Below are positions 62,020 through 64,000 of a DNA stretch of 64,000 nt, piece after piece. The stretch is from Roseivirga seohaensis (GTDB taxonomy: Bacteria > Bacteroidota > Bacteroidia > Cytophagales > Cyclobacteriaceae): NCBI RefSeq assembly GCF_001592945.1, contig NZ_LRPB01000023.1, positions 248,001-312,000 of the forward strand. The letters are read 5' to 3'. Below the pieces are notes generated by a model. That model was not told the origin of the DNA and ran no database searches. It worked only from the letters and a program-made list of their open reading frames with translations. Position 1 is the stretch's first letter. Each line of letters opens with the position of its first letter. Both the position numbers and the translations under genes were made by a program.

Positions 62020-62074
62020 CTTATGCGATGGGCTTTTCCGTCAGTACCGCAGGTCGGACGGGAAAAGGCGTAAG
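62020..62074. other. Imperfect hairpin after the TamA gene
   Basis: CTTATGC...GGCTTTTCCGTC (62020-62042) can pair with GGACGGGAAAAGGC...GTAAG (62056-62074), with bulges. It lies 56 bp past the TamA stop without a clear U-tract and could be a transcript-end or REP-like element. Confidence 0.4.
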
Positions 62075-62179
62075 TAAAACTGCTCAGTAGCTTTAGACGC
62101 TATGAGATTAAGCTTCCACAAACCCCTAATCTTTTGTATGTTTAAAAGGTTAACAGTTACATTTTTAAAAACCAACCCT

Positions 62180-62746
62180 ATGGCTACTCCTGAAGAAATG
62201 GCGCAAACCATGATCAATAACCTTCCCGAAAAAACAGGTAAATCTTTAACCGAATGGCAGACTTTGTTGGCTGCATCTGGTCTACAGAAACACGGTGAAA
62301 TCATGAAGCTGCTGAAAGGCGAACATGGGGTAACTCACGGTTTTGCTAACCTGATTGCCCAAGTTTATTTAAAACCTGAACTGCTTGAAAACAAAGTGGC
62401 CGAGAATCCAGACGAAGATTTACTCGCAGGAAAAGAGGCCATTGCAGAAGTGTACAAAAAAGCCAAAGCACTTTTCGAAAACGTGAATGGCGAAGTAGAA
62501 TTTGCCTACAAGAAAACCTATATCAGTCTTCGGACACCAAAAAAGCAGTTTGCTTTGTTACAGCCCAGCACCAAAACGAGGGTAGATATTGGTCTCAATT
62601 TAAAAGGAGTTGAACCAGAAGGAATTGTAGAAGCCGCAGGCAGTTGGAACAGCATGGTTACCCACAGAATCAAGCTTTCTTCGGTGGAAGAAGTGGATGC
62701 TTCTTTGGCCATTTGGGTGCAAAAAGCCTACGATGCCAACAGCTAA
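62180..62746 (+). CDS. DUF4287/DUF5655 domain protein
   Basis: A 188-residue cytoplasmic protein. I use the ATG at 62180; the frame reaches 62102, but the extra residues are basic and not family-like. The N-terminal part (ATPEEMAQTMINNLPEKTGKSLTEWQTLLAASGLQKHGEIMKLLKGEHGVTHGFANLIA, residues 2-60) fits DUF4287, and the C-terminal part (VYKKAKALFENVNGEVEFAYKKTYISLRTPKKQFALLQPSTKTRVDIGLNLK) fits DUF5655. Both are uncharacterised and often fused. It is transcribed alone. Confidence 0.85.
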   Translation: MATPEEMAQTMINNLPEKTGKSLTEWQTLLAASGLQKHGEIMKLLKGEHGVTHGFANLIAQVYLKPELLENKVAENPDEDLLAGKEAIAEVYKKAKALFENVNGEVEFAYKKTYISLRTPKKQFALLQPSTKTRVDIGLNLKGVEPEGIVEAAGSWNSMVTHRIKLSSVEEVDASLAIWVQKAYDANS

Positions 62747-62789
62747 TGAATAAGTTTTTGGTTCGTTGTATCCGTTTTAGCAGCAGAGA

Positions 62790-62870
62790 AACCCTCCAAA
62801 AGTTGTTATAATTAGATCTTCCGTGGTAAATTATTCCATCTAAAGTTGAAGCGAGAACTTTTGGAGGGTT
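62790..62870. repeat. 81-bp element with 15-bp perfect terminal inverted repeats
   Basis: AACCCTCCAAAAGTT at 62790-62804 is the exact reverse complement of AACTTTTGGAGGGTT at 62856-62870; the 51 bases between are A/T rich and non-coding. It sits in the 188-bp gap between the DUF4287 and pirin genes. No target-site duplication is evident. It may be a MITE-like insertion or a large regulatory or terminator hairpin. Confidence 0.7.
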
Positions 62871-62934
62871 CTGTCAATCGAGACTGTCCCAAAAAATAAC
62901 CAGGATTTTATTTCAAACCCGAAAACAGCAAACC

Positions 62935-63807
62935 ATGTCGAACCAAGGTTTAATTATTGAAGAACGCAACCGAGATATTGGCGATTTTATTGTAGGCCGA
63001 CTGATTCCGTTTAGGAAAAAGCGTATGGTGGGTCCGTTCATCTTTATCGATCACATGGGGCCTGTCACAATTAAGCCCGGCCATTATATGGACGTTGGGC
63101 AACATCCGCACATTGGCCTTTCTACCCTCACCTATTTACTGGAAGGCGAGATTACTCACCGCGATACCTTGGGCACTGAGCAATTGGTTACTCCCGGCTC
63201 TGTAGGTTGGATGACGGCTGGAAAAGGAATTGTACATACCGAACGCACGCCCCAAAACAGACGAGACGGCAGTGAATTTACCGCCCATGGCTATCAAATC
63301 TGGGTCGCTCTTCCGAAAGAATTAGAGTTTATGAAACCACAGTTTTCTTATACTCCAAAAGAAGATTTACCTACCTGGGAAGAAAACGGTTTGCAATTTA
63401 AGCTGGTGGCTGGCCAAGGTTTTGGACATCAATCACCCGTGCCCGTTCATTCCGAATTATTTATGGTAGAAGTAAAATCTACTGCGGAAACCCTACTTAA
63501 TATTGATGGCCAACTTTCTGGCGAAATTGGGATTTGCATTGTGGAAGGGCATATTATGGCTTGCGATGAACGCGTAAACAAAGGCAATATGTTGGTGTCG
63601 AAAGAAGAAGATCTTTGCAAAATTACGCTTGGAGAAAACACACATTTATTGATTTTTGGCGGGCAGCCTTTTCCGGAAGAAAGGCATATCTACTGGAATT
63701 TTGTAGCCTCAGAAAAAGCCACACTCGAAGCCGCCAAAGAACGCTGGAAAGCCAAAGCCTTTGACATGGTGCCCGGTGAAACTGGCTATATTCCGTTGCC
63801 GGGGTAA
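62935..63807 (+). CDS. Pirin family protein
   Basis: A 290-residue bicupin. The N-terminal cupin contains the metal-binding pattern: GQHPHIGLSTLTYLLEGEITHRDTLGTEQLVTPGSVGWMTAGKGIVHTERTP (about residues 56-107), supplying His, His and Glu-type ligands. The C-terminal cupin has GQPFPEERHIYWNFVASEKATLEAAKERWKAKAFDMVPGETGYIPLPG, the usual end of the family. Pirins are iron-binding cytoplasmic proteins, some with quercetin dioxygenase activity or roles as regulators; the exact role here is unknown. It is monocistronic. Confidence 0.9.
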   Translation: MSNQGLIIEERNRDIGDFIVGRLIPFRKKRMVGPFIFIDHMGPVTIKPGHYMDVGQHPHIGLSTLTYLLEGEITHRDTLGTEQLVTPGSVGWMTAGKGIVHTERTPQNRRDGSEFTAHGYQIWVALPKELEFMKPQFSYTPKEDLPTWEENGLQFKLVAGQGFGHQSPVPVHSELFMVEVKSTAETLLNIDGQLSGEIGICIVEGHIMACDERVNKGNMLVSKEEDLCKITLGENTHLLIFGGQPFPEERHIYWNFVASEKATLEAAKERWKAKAFDMVPGETGYIPLPG

Positions 63808-63883
63808 GAAATTCAATTATCTGGTAAGCAGAACTGAATGATCTCGAAATAACTATTCACATTCTTTTAAATATCTTTAACAT

Positions 63884-64000
63884 ATGAATAAAGATTTAAC
63901 CTCTTCTAAGCTCCACAGAAAAAATATACTTAATAATACAACTGCTTTAAAAGCTGTATATGATGAGATATCTTTCCCTGGGGTTCTGTTCGAAGGGAAA
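63884..64000 (+). CDS. Start of an unidentified gene, cut by the window edge
   Basis: An open frame from the ATG at 63884 runs to the last base (39 residues: it opens MNKDLTSSKLHRKNILNN and continues through AVYDEISFPGVLFEG). The sequence resembles the start of some Bacteroidota DNA-binding/virulence-type proteins, but with so little sequence I assign no family. Confidence 0.5.
   Translation, partial: MNKDLTSSKLHRKNILNNTTALKAVYDEISFPGVLFEGK

Overview
The window looks like a chromosome segment of a Bacteroidota bacterium, most likely order Cytophagales and probably marine or environmental. This rests on low-to-moderate GC, promoters of the form TTG-N19/20-TAnnTTTG, the near absence of Shine-Dalgarno sequences, and lineage-typical families: GLPGLI proteins, CarboxypepD-type TonB receptors, beta-propeller lipoproteins, a BlaI/M56 pair, a lipoprotein-type TamA and AraC regulators with membrane domains. 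No exact species is claimed. No CRISPR array, complete insertion sequence or prophage was seen.

Layout. 0-5.6 kb: glpK-glpD, then two paralogous lipoproteins on the opposite strand. 5.7-9.1 kb: a radical SAM protein, a solitary RES-domain gene and a frameshifted TlpA-like gene set in duplicated DNA. 9.1-17.1 kb: an AraC-type regulator, a DUF2911 protein, an S9 peptidase, and a divergent BlaI/M56 pair with three operator-like palindromes. 17.2-23.2 kb: a two-component system divergent from a GLPGLI protein and an outer-membrane receptor, with three tandem 10-bp repeats between them. 23.3-29.6 kb: a five-gene run (peptidoglycan-binding protein, coiled-coil protein, roadblock/longin-like protein, Ras-like small GTPase, soluble hybrid histidine kinase), a candidate small RNA, and a sigma-54 response regulator. 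29.7-35 kb: a coiled-coil lipoprotein, a beta-barrel protein, an rRNA/tRNA methyltransferase and an FtsX-type permease. 35-37.2 kb: a compact three-gene operon of a small unknown protein, a gluzincin-like HExxH protein and a dCTP deaminase homologue, next to tRNA-Gly, tRNA-Leu and a tRNA-Leu fragment. 38-48 kb: a Vat/CatB-type acetyltransferase, a TolB-TPR-AraC regulator, an MFS transporter, a serine hydrolase, a TonB receptor, a serine hydrolase pseudogene, an NAD(P)-binding protein and OsmC. 48.6-51.7 kb: a large unknown membrane protein and a ParE-type toxin-antitoxin pair, possibly cassette-like. 51.8-64 kb: a GH3 glycosidase, the tamB-tamA pair, a DUF4287/DUF5655 protein, a pirin and a truncated gene at the window edge.

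Most novel candidates: (1) the Ras-like GTPase / longin-like protein / hybrid kinase operon at 23.3-27.5 kb, which suggests a GTPase switch wired to phosphorelay and envelope; (2) the dCTP deaminase / metallopeptidase-like / small-protein operon beside tRNA genes at 35-37.2 kb, a plausible nucleotide-depletion defence module. Both are inferences from domain content and gene order. The regulatory sites of the BlaI and OmpR-type systems are the best-supported non-coding observations.
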